A DNA stretch of 39,158 bases from an uncultured Planctomycetaceae bacterium. GTDB lineage: Bacteria; Planctomycetota; Planctomycetia; Pirellulales; Pirellulaceae. Where the stretch lies: NCBI GenBank assembly GCA_903863885.1, contig CAIPEB010000569.1, forward strand, positions 1 to 39,158. The letters are read 5' to 3'. A program made the position numbers and the translations under genes. The notes beneath the pieces are model-generated. The model ran no database searches. It was not told where the DNA came from and was given only the letters and a program-made list of their open reading frames with translations. Position 1 is the first letter of the stretch. Each line of letters opens with the position of its first letter. Of this stretch, positions 26,355 through 34,913 are shown piece by piece.

Positions 26355-26479
26355 GCGGTGTCTCACTCATGGTCTGCGCCGTTGCGTTTGGAGCAGCGAC
26401 GGCTTGGTAGTCAACAGCGGCTAAACTGCCTCGGTCGGGTTGCAACCCGCCAACAGCGCTCTTGCGTTTCAGTTGGAGT
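26355..26479. other. Short intergenic spacer
   Basis: This spacer lies between two minus-strand genes. No clear terminator or promoter is visible. The genes may be one transcription unit. Confidence 0.4.
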
Positions 26480-29400
26480 TCATTTGGCGACGATCTGCTC
26501 TGTCACACACAACTTCACCGGTCCAAGCAGACCGGACTCCTGCAGGGGCGAGTTGTTTTTCCAGACACGATAAGTGGCGAACGTATGCCTTCCGGCAGGG
26601 CTCGGCTTGCCCTCCAGCAACCACTGTGGCCACGACTTGAGCAAGCCTTCGGGTGTGCGTTCAGAATCTTCGGGCATCTGCTCGTCGCCGATCATGCGGT
26701 TGCACCACAAGTTTGTCACCTGCACTTCCAGAAGGTTCTCGCCGACACGCAGCGCCGGAGTCACCTTAATGCGGAATGGAGTCTTCCACAGGACGCCCAT
26801 ATCTTGGCCGTTGACTCGCACATGGGCGATCACCGCGACCTTGCCGCAGTCGAGATATGCTGCGCGGCCGGCGGCCAGCGCTTCGGCCGGCAAACGAAAC
26901 GTGTTTCGGTAGACTGCCGTTCCGGAGAAGTACTTGACGCCCGGATCGGTATGGTTGGTCCAGGAGGTCAGTTGGTCGAGCTTGATATTCCCCGGTGCGC
27001 CGTTCTCGGTCGGAAATCGCACTTCCCACGGGCCGCCGATTTGCTGTGCGGCGGGAAGATCGTCCACCCGGCCGCGCAGCGTCCGACCTGAAGCGGTTCT
27101 GGCTTCGTAGGATCCGTTCAGCCAGGCTTCGAGCAGCAGTTCTCCGTTTTCCGCTGCGTGAACCTGGGCCACCGGTTCGGGGTCGAGCGATTCATCGAGA
27201 CACACGATTTGGCCATCCAGGGTCACCGACTTGCGAGGGTCGCCATCGAGTGCGTAGTCGATCGACAACGTTTTGAGCGCTTGCATGGCGGGATCATCAC
27301 CTTCTCCCAGTCGCCACGCTGCAAACCGCCGTTCGCCGCCGTCGACAATCGCTTGAACTTTGGCCGTTACGTCGCGAGATCTTGCCGCATCCTCCGGCAC
27401 GCCGTAAACGGCATTCTGCACAGTTATCCTCGCTCTGCCCGGCGAAGGGGCCCAGAGACTTCGACCTTCACGAGTCACCGAGATCACCGGATCAGCAAGC
27501 TCTTTGCCCGGGCGAAAGACAACAAACACCGATTCATGGGGCTCCAGCCGCATTGGCACTCGCGTGGTACTTCCGATCCGCTCATAGACGGGAACGGGCT
27601 CGGACTGACCGGTTTGCGGCCACCACAGTTCCGGTTGGCCGGCCGCCGCGCGAAAGACGCATCCACCCTGGACGACCGCATCGATCCTGTTGGCGACAAA
27701 ATAGAGGTCCAGGCCGTCATCCATGCGGCGGTGCGTGTAACGCAACTTGCCATGAATCGCCGGATCGCAGGAAAAGTCCGCAGGCAAGTTCATGCTGCGC
27801 AGTACCTGCTCCGGCGTGGCTCCCCAGATCACGCGTCCCTTGCCGAGGCAATGTTCGCCGCCGCCTTCGCGGCCAGCATTTCCGCCCCAAAGTTCATCGG
27901 CTAATCGAGTCAGTTCCTCGTCGCACTGCGGGAATCCGGTCAGGCTCGGGGACTTCAGCGGCCTGGTCCCCAGCACTGTGGCGCCGTCTGCGACGAGTTC
28001 CTTGATCCGCCGCAATAGTTGCGGGGTCATCGTCTCGACTTTCGGCAACGGACTCTCCGTATAAACGTAATTGCCTTCGACGTGCTGGACCGGCCGGCCG
28101 TCGGCGTTGTAGCTCGGCAGGACCAGCAGACGATAGCTCATTCCTGATGGCAGCCGAATTCGTCCGTCCTCGACCTGCATGCCCTTGAGCACGAGTTCTG
28201 CGGGACAGCCGTCGAAGTTGTACTCCGGCCGATCGGGGATCGCGCCGCGTTCCGTCGCTGGTATCGGCGCCACAAATCGGTGAGGCCCGCCTTCGGGCGT
28301 AAGGAAACAGACGTCCGCCACGTACTGTCCCTGGCGCAACATGTACTGGCAACGAGCGAGGTACTCGTGCCATGCCCTTGACTGCTCCCACCACGTTTGC
28401 GAGCGGTGAAACACGGTCCCGATGAAAAGAAAAGATACGCCGGGCACCCGCTGAGGCCACGGTTGCATGATCCATTCGCTCATGCAGAAACGGTTCACTC
28501 CGGCGCAGAACGCCCAATCACCCAGGGGCTTCAAAGTGGCCGGATGGTCGAGGAAATCACCTCGCCACGAAGTGAACGCCTCGGCCCCGACGACGCGCTG
28601 GCCGTAGACATGGGCCGCCGACGCCATCTCCTCGACAATGTCGCAAAGTGGAAGCCCCGTGTAACAGCCTCGCTGCCAGAACTCACACATCGCCTCGTCT
28701 GCGCGTCCGGCGTAACGCAAGTCGTCGCATGTTCCATCATACGCCTCAATCGAGAGCCGCAGCCCATCTCTGTGGGCCAGTTCCCGCAGATGCCCGGCGT
28801 AATTCTCGAGCATAATTTCGCAAACCGTCTCGCGGTAGTCCCACAGGAAACGCTCGGAAACTTCCAGGCTATTAACTATCAAGCCATTGAGCGCCGGCAG
28901 ATACGGAAGCAAATCGTAACCGCGCCGGCGGCGGAACTCGTCGCGGAAGCCTGCGGTCCAGTTTCCAGAACCTGCCTCCCAACTGTCCACGTGCGTCGAG
29001 ACCACCGTCTTTGCAGCCAGCGGCCCGATGTCCGCCAGGAGTTTCTCGACCATTGCCGAGTAGTGAGTCTCGATCGCGGACTTGCTCAATTTGTCGCATT
29101 CCAGGCCGGTGGCCGCAGCCTGCGACGAACGCGTGGTGCCGCCGGCCGGAGTATGTCCCAACCTCAGGACGAGCCAGCGTCCGACGGGTACATCCCAGGT
29201 CAGGCGTCCGCGCTGATCTGTTTGGCCTGTCAGGTCCCGGACCGCTGTGGACGAAATGCACTGCGGGGCGGAGACGATCGGCCAATCGGCGCTGGAGGGA
29301 ATGAACCTGGGCCAAGGCACGACGGCGGCGAAATCCTGGCCACCTGCGAACGACTTCGTCGAATTGAAGTTGTCGATCCGACGGAATTTGCCGTCGTCGT

Positions 29401-29923
29401 CGGCCGCCGGTGCCGGACACGCCAGCACAGCAATGTCGCGATAGAAGTCCTGAGCGGACGGTGGCTGCGGCAATACGGCGTCGAAGTGCACGGGGCCTTC
29501 GATAATGCTCTCGGATGCCACGACTCTCTGCGCCGCCTGTTCCGGTTTGACCCAGGGACCGCCGCTGCCCGCCCAGCCGGGATCGTTGTTGAGGTTGATT
29601 GCCAATCCCAATCGATCGGCCTCTGCCACCATGTGCTTGAACATCGCCCGCCACGATTCGGACATGAAGCGATGAGGGCCCGCAGGATTCCCCATGTCGC
29701 CGTCCATGAACAACAGGCCCCCGATGCCCGCGCGGTGCATGGCCTCCAGATCGGCCGTGATGCCTTCGCGGCTGACGTTTCCCTCAAGCCAGAAACAGTA
29801 GACCCACGGTCTGGCAGAATCGGGCGGAGACTTGAACTCCTCCGCAAGATCCGCGCCGTGGATCACTGTCGCGCCGGCCCACGCAAACATGCCAACCAGA
29901 ATTGCCAGACGGAACCTGACCAT
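26480..29923 (-). CDS. Secreted GH106-like glycoside hydrolase (alpha-L-rhamnosidase type)
   Basis: A signal peptide (to 'HGADL', residue about 24) precedes 'ARPWVYCFWLEGNVSREGI' and 'MHRAGIGGLLFMDG', the start of the GH106 TIM-barrel. Then come 'LAINLNNDPGWAGSGGPWV', 'THVDSWEAGSGNWTAGFRDEFRRR' split near residue 315, and 'VVGAEAFTSWRGDF' near residue 465, which likely carry catalytic or sugar-binding acids. The C-terminal third has beta-sandwich domains ending in 'NLLEVQVTNLWCNRMIGDEQ', a typical GH106 accessory module. Total length of 1147 matches family members. The likely substrate contains terminal rhamnose, but specificity is inferred from family only. The downstream DUF3863-type gene may act with it. 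Confidence 0.82.
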   Translation of the reverse strand: MVRFRLAILVGMFAWAGATVIHGADLAEEFKSPPDSARPWVYCFWLEGNVSREGITADLEAMHRAGIGGLLFMDGDMGNPAGPHRFMSESWRAMFKHMVAEADRLGLAINLNNDPGWAGSGGPWVKPEQAAQRVVASESIIEGPVHFDAVLPQPPSAQDFYRDIAVLACPAPAADDDGKFRRIDNFNSTKSFAGGQDFAAVVPWPRFIPSSADWPIVSAPQCISSTAVRDLTGQTDQRGRLTWDVPVGRWLVLRLGHTPAGGTTRSSQAAATGLECDKLSKSAIETHYSAMVEKLLADIGPLAAKTVVSTHVDSWEAGSGNWTAGFRDEFRRRRGYDLLPYLPALNGLIVNSLEVSERFLWDYRETVCEIMLENYAGHLRELAHRDGLRLSIEAYDGTCDDLRYAGRADEAMCEFWQRGCYTGLPLCDIVEEMASAAHVYGQRVVGAEAFTSWRGDFLDHPATLKPLGDWAFCAGVNRFCMSEWIMQPWPQRVPGVSFLFIGTVFHRSQTWWEQSRAWHEYLARCQYMLRQGQYVADVCFLTPEGGPHRFVAPIPATERGAIPDRPEYNFDGCPAELVLKGMQVEDGRIRLPSGMSYRLLVLPSYNADGRPVQHVEGNYVYTESPLPKVETMTPQLLRRIKELVADGATVLGTRPLKSPSLTGFPQCDEELTRLADELWGGNAGREGGGEHCLGKGRVIWGATPEQVLRSMNLPADFSCDPAIHGKLRYTHRRMDDGLDLYFVANRIDAVVQGGCVFRAAAGQPELWWPQTGQSEPVPVYERIGSTTRVPMRLEPHESVFVVFRPGKELADPVISVTREGRSLWAPSPGRARITVQNAVYGVPEDAARSRDVTAKVQAIVDGGERRFAAWRLGEGDDPAMQALKTLSIDYALDGDPRKSVTLDGQIVCLDESLDPEPVAQVHAAENGELLLEAWLNGSYEARTASGRTLRGRVDDLPAAQQIGGPWEVRFPTENGAPGNIKLDQLTSWTNHTDPGVKYFSGTAVYRNTFRLPAEALAAGRAAYLDCGKVAVIAHVRVNGQDMGVLWKTPFRIKVTPALRVGENLLEVQVTNLWCNRMIGDEQMPEDSERTPEGLLKSWPQWLLEGKPSPAGRHTFATYRVWKNNSPLQESGLLGPVKLCVTEQIVAK

Positions 29924-30156
29924 AGACCCGATCCGTTTCTTCCGAGTTGTGTAGCTACGAATACGAAGGCTTCGAATTCGTTCGATACGTTATCAGCAAT
30001 CCCCACGCGTCCCATGGCCCTGCGACTAAGATAAGCGGCCCCATGGAAAAATCCGAGGCAGATGTCAAGCCGATTTGAAAATCTTCGCGATGGTGGCGTG
30101 AACGAAGCCGCCCTTGCAGCGTGAACCTCCGTGTCGCGGTCCGTGTCTATGTTCGC
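29924..30156. other. Divergent intergenic region with small palindromes
   Basis: This separates the leftward GH106-like gene from a rightward gene of unknown function. It contains short palindromic stretches (CGAAGGCTTCG at about 29966, TTCGAA and GAATTC nearby). No strong promoter could be assigned. Confidence 0.35.
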
Positions 30157-30978
30157 ATGGACACCAACCTGATCAAAGCCAAATTCGAGAAGCTCGGTGC
30201 CAGGGCCAAGATCCGCCCCTTGGTCCGGAATCGGCGGCAGTCTTCGACCGGCCAAGTAGTGATCGACGTGCAGCAGGACCGGCAGGGCGAGTTCTTTGAC
30301 ATCCAGGCTGACAACACTGCCGATGTCGAAGTGCTGGATGTTCAGCCTCGGGACCGCCATCTGCTGTTGATGGTTCGCCAGGCTGCCGAACGCCCCCATC
30401 AGCCGGACATCAAGAACAAGTTCCTTTGCGGTCACGATGAACGACATTGGTTCGTTGCCGGAGTGCCCGAAAAGGCCTCCGTGAGCAGCGTCGTGACCGC
30501 CAAGGAAGCTTTGAAGCCCGACGCCGTGCGGTCCCGTGAACGGGGAAAGAAAGGAAATCGCCAGAAGCGACTCCGCCGCAAGACGGAAGTGTTCATTCGC
30601 CAGGGTGAGTGGTTCTTTATTCCGGTCCCCGAAGTTCGGGTGAATGAGAAGTTGATCCTGACTCACGAACCGATCCGCCGAGGTAGCGGGAAGCCGCACA
30701 TGTGCGGCGAGTTGTACCGGGACGGTGGAACGACGGTCTACGTCTGCTTTCAACACCCGAATGGCTTGACGGTCGGGGAATACCGCAAGCTGTTGAAGGA
30801 AAACCCGAAGGCCGCCAAGTGGGGATGGCGGGCGATGACACGCGACCCGATGGTTTTCGTGCGAGGCAGGATTACCCACGCCGATCATGCCACCATCCGG
30901 CTGAACGGCTGGCACCGGGTCGAAATGAACACCGAGAATAAGTCCCGAGCCATGGCGTCGGTGGCTTTTCTCGACTGA
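30157..30978 (+). CDS. Conserved planctomycete protein of unknown function
   Basis: The protein begins 'MDTNLIKAKFEKLGARAKI' and ends 'RAMASVAFLD'. I recognise this pattern from uncharacterised proteins recurring in planctomycete genomes. Other conserved blocks are 'FDIQADNTADVEVLDVQPRDRH', split at residues about 50-70, 'NKFLCGHDERHWFVAGVPE', 'VFIRQGEWFFIPVPE', 'EPIRRGSGKPH' and 'GRITHADHATIRL'. It has no signal peptide, membrane segment or obvious enzyme motif and is basic overall. A GTG at 30121 in frame is an alternative start; the ATG at 30157 fits the family N-terminus better, but neither has a strong ribosome-binding site. A long minus-strand open frame over the same DNA is a shadow. 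Confidence 0.75.
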   Translation: MDTNLIKAKFEKLGARAKIRPLVRNRRQSSTGQVVIDVQQDRQGEFFDIQADNTADVEVLDVQPRDRHLLLMVRQAAERPHQPDIKNKFLCGHDERHWFVAGVPEKASVSSVVTAKEALKPDAVRSRERGKKGNRQKRLRRKTEVFIRQGEWFFIPVPEVRVNEKLILTHEPIRRGSGKPHMCGELYRDGGTTVYVCFQHPNGLTVGEYRKLLKENPKAAKWGWRAMTRDPMVFVRGRITHADHATIRLNGWHRVEMNTENKSRAMASVAFLD

Positions 30979-31192
30979 CAGCCTGTTTGTGAATGGCCAG
31001 TAGATCGCATCGGTTCGTTGGCGCATACCGAAGTGGATGATGCAACCATCTGCGGAATCGAGTTGCCCAACGGGATGTTGCGGATCCGTCCGCTTCTGTT
31101 GTCTCTGTTGAGGGAGCGAATCGCATCGGCGGTCAGGCTGGAAGTGGTCACCGATGATGATGAGTCGAAGGCTATCAGGCCGCCGCGATGGC
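30979..31192. other. Intergenic, nothing recognised
   Basis: This lies between the stop of the unknown-function gene and the stop of the convergent XRE gene. No hairpin with a T-run and no gene signature is visible. Confidence 0.35.
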
Positions 31193-31402
31193 TCACACAA
31201 GCCATTTCTGAACGTGGTGGGAATCAACAACCTGAATCTGCAGCCGTTTGCCGACGACTCCGGCGTAGCGTAATAGGGTGTCGATCGTCGGGTTTTCGTC
31301 AGCGACGTTTTCCAGCTTGGACAACGCGGACCGATCCATGCCCGTTCGCTCATGAATGTCGGCCAAGCTTAACCCTTTCGCTTTGCGGGCGGCTTTCAAC
31401 TC
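31193..31402 (-). CDS. Short XRE-family helix-turn-helix regulator
   Basis: From ATG 31402 the product reads 'MRELKAARKAKGLSLADIHERTGMDRSALSKLEN' followed by 'NPTIDTLLRYAGVVGKRLQIQVVD', a complete Cro/C1-type HTH of about 69 residues. Such short proteins are DNA-binding repressors or antitoxins. The frame stays open far upstream, so a GTG at 31531 would add about 43 residues (including 'CESRRQQLAAI'), which looks like genuine helical coding sequence just before the ATG. The start is therefore uncertain. No toxin gene is visible beside it. Its 5' end abuts the AlgJ-like gene on the same strand. Confidence 0.7.
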   Translation of the reverse strand, partial: ELKAARKAKGLSLADIHERTGMDRSALSKLENVADENPTIDTLLRYAGVVGKRLQIQVVDSHHVQKWLV

Positions 31403-31565
31403 GCGCATAATCGCGGCCAACTGCTGGCGGCGGGACTCACAACCATACAATTGCCGGCAGCCCGGAGAACGTGCGGCACTGGTGCCGTACCCCGGGGCGC
31501 GATCGTGGTGTCGCTCGATTCCGACTTCCACGCCCTGCCGGCGCGGTCCAAGCGTTGAACCTCGT

Positions 31566-32864
31566 TCATGGAAGCTCGTCGATTGCCCCATGCTGGCGAA
31601 CCACGGATCGCCAGTCCCCGACGGCCAGCTCGCGGGCGGCGAATTGCCAGACGACGACGCGTTTGCCGGCCAGGCGATTGCGGCCCTGGGCCATCTGGCT
31701 GCTGAGCATTTCACGGGTAGCATAAGCTCCGGCGTCGTTGCGGGCGATCCAATCGATGGGCTGACCTAGATGATAGGCCAGGTGTTCGGCCAAGCCGGCG
31801 CCCTCGCCCCAGACCATTTGCCGCGCGGAGTAGATGTTGGTGAAGCTGTCGCCCAGCAGCAGGACCTGGGCCTGCGCGTCGGCACGCACGGGGCGGCCTG
31901 CTGCATCCAGCACCCGCTGGATCGTGACGGTCTGCGGCGCAAAGAGCGTCTGCTGTTCGGTCAGACGCAGCATTTCCGTCAGGTCCCCCACTCCCGTGAC
32001 CGTCTCCGACGCGAAGTGCAGGTCCTGACGGGCAGAGGTTTCGAGGCGGGGACGGATCTCGGCTGCCAATGCGCACGCCACTTCGGCCATCCACTGGGGC
32101 GTCCAGTGCGTGTCCTGGGCCAAGTAACGGATCTCGCCCGGACGGACGATCGGCGGCGAAGGATCGAACACGTCGACGCCGGCGGCACGCAACTCCTGAA
32201 CCAGCCTCGCAAACGAGGAATTCTGCGGGGGGGCGGCGGTTGCACGACGCCCGCCCAGTTGGGCCGCCTGCAGGCTGGCTTTGTCGGGAATCGGCAGGAG
32301 GATCAACCGCGCTCCTGCGGCACGGACCTGTTGTTGAAAATCAAGAATGGCGGGGCGCGGATCGGGCGTCACCGTCTCGGTCACGGCCACGTCTCGCAAG
32401 TTGCGCACCCGGCGCCGCAGCGTCTGCGGTTCGAGGAATCCGGGTCCGGTAACGGAGTCGATGCCGGGACGGTAGAACAGCCAGCCATCGCGGCCGAGGA
32501 CGACTTGCGTCGTGCCGCAACCACCCCAGGCGATCAGCAGTTCCTGCGCGCGCGGCTGGAAGAAGCGGACGGCGCGGGACTGCTCTTGAAGGGCATCCTC
32601 ATACTGCTTCAGGTCCGAGCGCGTGGGGAAGCGTCCGTTGGAGCAGAGGTCCAGCACGCCGGGCCGTTGCCCCCCACGCAGTTCGAACGCTACCTGGGCC
32701 AGCGGGACGCCGAAGAGCATGCCCAGGAACAACACAATCATGCTCCGCGCAACCGCCGGCGAAACATCCGTGCGAATCAGCCCGCGCCGCCAGTCGTCCG
32801 GCGCTCCGCCGGCTATCGCGAGCGGTGAGGATTGGCTCTCGGTCTGTCGGCAGTCGGTCGTCAT
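31566..32864 (-). CDS. AlgJ/AlgX-like SGNH-type O-acetyltransferase
   Basis: The protein is anchored by one N-terminal helix (residues about 38-58) with the rest outside the cytoplasm. It resembles AlgJ/AlgX (ALGX/DHHW families), which transfer acetyl groups to secreted polysaccharide. The catalytic signature is Asp251-x-His253 in 'QDTHWTPQW' and Ser340 in 'LLGDSFTN'. 'LGRDGWLFYRPG' near 123-134 is another family landmark. It starts 10 bases after the stop of the AlgI-like gene, consistent with one transcript and one pathway: AlgI exports the acetyl group and this protein places it on the polymer. There are no alginate biosynthesis genes nearby, so the acceptor is unknown. Confidence 0.85.
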   Translation of the reverse strand: MTTDCRQTESQSSPLAIAGGAPDDWRRGLIRTDVSPAVARSMIVLFLGMLFGVPLAQVAFELRGGQRPGVLDLCSNGRFPTRSDLKQYEDALQEQSRAVRFFQPRAQELLIAWGGCGTTQVVLGRDGWLFYRPGIDSVTGPGFLEPQTLRRRVRNLRDVAVTETVTPDPRPAILDFQQQVRAAGARLILLPIPDKASLQAAQLGGRRATAAPPQNSSFARLVQELRAAGVDVFDPSPPIVRPGEIRYLAQDTHWTPQWMAEVACALAAEIRPRLETSARQDLHFASETVTGVGDLTEMLRLTEQQTLFAPQTVTIQRVLDAAGRPVRADAQAQVLLLGDSFTNIYSARQMVWGEGAGLAEHLAYHLGQPIDWIARNDAGAYATREMLSSQMAQGRNRLAGKRVVVWQFAARELAVGDWRSVVRQHGAIDELP

Positions 32865-32874
32865 CGCGAACTCA

Positions 32875-34335
32875 TCAGAACTGGAAGTACAAGAACGGGT
32901 TCTCGGTCTGCGTCCACATCAATACGATCGAAATGAACAGCAGCCCCAGGCACACGCCGGCGCGCACCGGCGTGAGACGCTCGGTGTAGGCCCAGACCGG
33001 CGGCGCGCCCCAGACCACGACCGCGGCGGCCGCCAACGTCAACAGGTGATAGCGGCTGTACATCACGCCTGCCAAGAGATCGCGGCCGGCCGATTGCGGG
33101 CCAAACCCGACCAGCGAGCCCAGGTAATCGACGGCACCGCCCAGCGTCTCAGCCCGAAAAAAGACCCAGGCCAACGACACGATCAGGAACGTGATCGCCA
33201 CGCGCAGGCTCGGCCGGAGACGGCGATAGAAGCTATCTTTCCCAGCTGCTCGCTCGAGCGCCAGCATCCCGCCGTGAATCGCGCCCCACATGAGGAAATT
33301 CCACGAAGCCCCGTGCCAAAAGCCGCCCAAGAGCATGACCATCAGCAAATTCAAGTACGTACGCGCCGGTCCCCGGCGATTGCCGCCCAGCGAGACGTAG
33401 AGGTAGTCACGCAGCCAGCTCGACAGACTGATGTGCCAGCGGCGCCAGAAATCCGTGATGCTGTGAGAGCGATACGGTGCGTCGAAGTTGCGGATGAACA
33501 GGAAGCCGAACATCAGACCCAAGCCGACCGCCATGTCGCTGTAGCCGGAGAAGTCGAAGTAGATCTGAAAGGAATACGCGAGCAGTCCCGTCCAGGCTTC
33601 CAACGCATGGCGGGCCGCCGCACCGAACGAGGCGTCCGCGACAAAACCCAGCGGATTGGCGATCAGGATCTTCTTCGCCAGTCCCAGCGCAAACAGGGCG
33701 ATGCCGCGGGCGAACTTGTCGGCCGTATGCGTACGATTGCGCATCTGCTGCTCGATCGATCCGTAACGGATGATCGGGCCGGCCACCAGGTCGGGAAACA
33801 TCGCCTCAAAGCAGTTGAAGTCGATGAAGTTGCTCATCGGCGGAGCCTCGCCGCGGTACACATCGATGCAGTAGCTCATCGACTTGAACGTGTAGAAGCT
33901 GATCCCGACGGGTAGCACGACACGCAACACCGGTAGCCAGGACTGTCCGCCCAGGGCCAGGGCCACGCGATTGAGGTTCTCCTCGGTGAAGTTGTAGTAC
34001 TTGAAGAAGGCCAGCAGCGCCAGGTTGGCGGAGATCGACGCGATGACAATCGCCAGCATGGGACGTGTCCGCGGCGTAGATTGCGGGATGCAGGGCCAAT
34101 GGCCGTCCGGTTCACGCCGCAGGCGAGAAAGCCTCAGCAGCGCGAGCCCGCAGAAGTAATCGATGATCGTGCTGGCGAACATGATCAGCGCCCAGGGCGG
34201 ATTGGCCCAACCGTAGAAGCCGTAGCTGACCACCGCCAACATCCCGGCGCGGAATCGCCGCAGCGGGATGCCGTAGTACAACACCAACACGAGGGTGAGG
34301 AAGTAGAAGATGAACAGGTGAGAACTGAAAACCAT
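32875..34335 (-). CDS. AlgI-like MBOAT O-acyltransferase
   Basis: This polytopic membrane-bound O-acyltransferase moves acetyl groups across the membrane for polymer O-acetylation. From the ATG at 34335 the protein has 486 residues with about ten hydrophobic helices, starting 'MVFSSHLFIFYFLTLVLVLYY'. The MBOAT landmarks are 'FPDLVAGPIIR' (180-190), 'IYFDFSGYSDMAVGLG' (258-273), 'DFWRRWHISLSSWLRDY' with His301 and 'GGFWHGASWNF' with the catalytic His341. A GTG-like extension nine codons upstream overlaps the previous gene and is not preferred. It begins five bases after the lipoprotein stop codon and is followed closely by the AlgJ-like partner. Confidence 0.92.
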   Translation of the reverse strand: MVFSSHLFIFYFLTLVLVLYYGIPLRRFRAGMLAVVSYGFYGWANPPWALIMFASTIIDYFCGLALLRLSRLRREPDGHWPCIPQSTPRTRPMLAIVIASISANLALLAFFKYYNFTEENLNRVALALGGQSWLPVLRVVLPVGISFYTFKSMSYCIDVYRGEAPPMSNFIDFNCFEAMFPDLVAGPIIRYGSIEQQMRNRTHTADKFARGIALFALGLAKKILIANPLGFVADASFGAAARHALEAWTGLLAYSFQIYFDFSGYSDMAVGLGLMFGFLFIRNFDAPYRSHSITDFWRRWHISLSSWLRDYLYVSLGGNRRGPARTYLNLLMVMLLGGFWHGASWNFLMWGAIHGGMLALERAAGKDSFYRRLRPSLRVAITFLIVSLAWVFFRAETLGGAVDYLGSLVGFGPQSAGRDLLAGVMYSRYHLLTLAAAAVVVWGAPPVWAYTERLTPVRAGVCLGLLFISIVLMWTQTENPFLYFQF

Positions 34336-34340
34336 GCATG

Positions 34341-34913
34341 CTAGTCCGCTGCATCGGTCCACACGGCCCAGTACAACGGACCGGTGTCTTGACCGAAGTA
34401 TTTGTTGACGATGCCGCCCATGAAGTAATCATCCAGGGGCGATTCGAGCGCCATCCGATAGATGCGGCTGGCGGTCAAGGACTTGGCGTTGCCGCCGATT
34501 CCCTTCACACGGCGATCGGCGGCCTGGTCGCGGGGCTTGAACGGATTGTATTGGCCCACAAAGATCGTGCCCGCGTGCGTCTCGCCCCGGTGCGTCGTGA
34601 GCACCTCGAACTTCAGGATCGTCGCATAATCGTACAGGTCGCGTTTGAAGATCGCTCCATCAGGCACCTCGACCAGCCGCGCGACAACTTCGATCGAGCC
34701 CAGCTTCGTGACCGGGGAATCTTCGGTCGCAGGTGCCGGAGGTGCGCCGACCGGTTTCTGGCAGCCCAAGATGCAAGACAGGACTGTCAGCAGCAGGACT
34801 AGCCGACATGAGGCGGCGGGGCTGCAGCCGATTCGGTGCTGCCTCACCGGGCAGAACTCCGCGCGAAATCGCAGTAACACGCTTGATAACTGATGCAGGG
34901 GCGTACCAATCAT
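34341..34913 (-). CDS. Putative lipoprotein of the O-acetylation operon
   Basis: The chosen ATG at 34913 overlaps the stop of the upstream beta-propeller gene (ATGA), which suggests coupled translation. The N-terminus is long and unusual, but a hydrophobic stretch ends in a lipobox, LSCILGC, with the lipid-modified residue at Cys51, followed by a Pro/Ala-rich linker. The soluble part of about 120 residues has 'GSIEVVARLVEVPDGAIFKRD', split at residues about 72-92, and 'GTIFVGQYNPFKPRD', resembling no named family I know. A role in polymer binding or complex assembly with the AlgI/AlgJ-like proteins is inferred only from the operon. Confidence 0.65.
   Translation of the reverse strand: MIGTPLHQLSSVLLRFRAEFCPVRQHRIGCSPAASCRLVLLLTVLSCILGCQKPVGAPPAPATEDSPVTKLGSIEVVARLVEVPDGAIFKRDLYDYATILKFEVLTTHRGETHAGTIFVGQYNPFKPRDQAADRRVKGIGGNAKSLTASRIYRMALESPLDDYFMGGIVNKYFGQDTGPLYWAVWTDAAD

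Noticed and set aside
28397-30034. Plus-strand open frame of 545 codons
   Set aside because: Antisense to the GH106-like gene, composition is atypical and no domain is recognisable.
29863-31353. Long minus-strand open frame of 496 codons
   Set aside because: It lies opposite the conserved unknown-function gene at 30157-30978 and has no family motifs; a shadow of GC-rich coding DNA.
31770-33915. Two long plus-strand frames opposite the AlgI/AlgJ-like genes
   Set aside because: Rich in Arg, Gln and His with no motifs; the minus-strand genes are clear.
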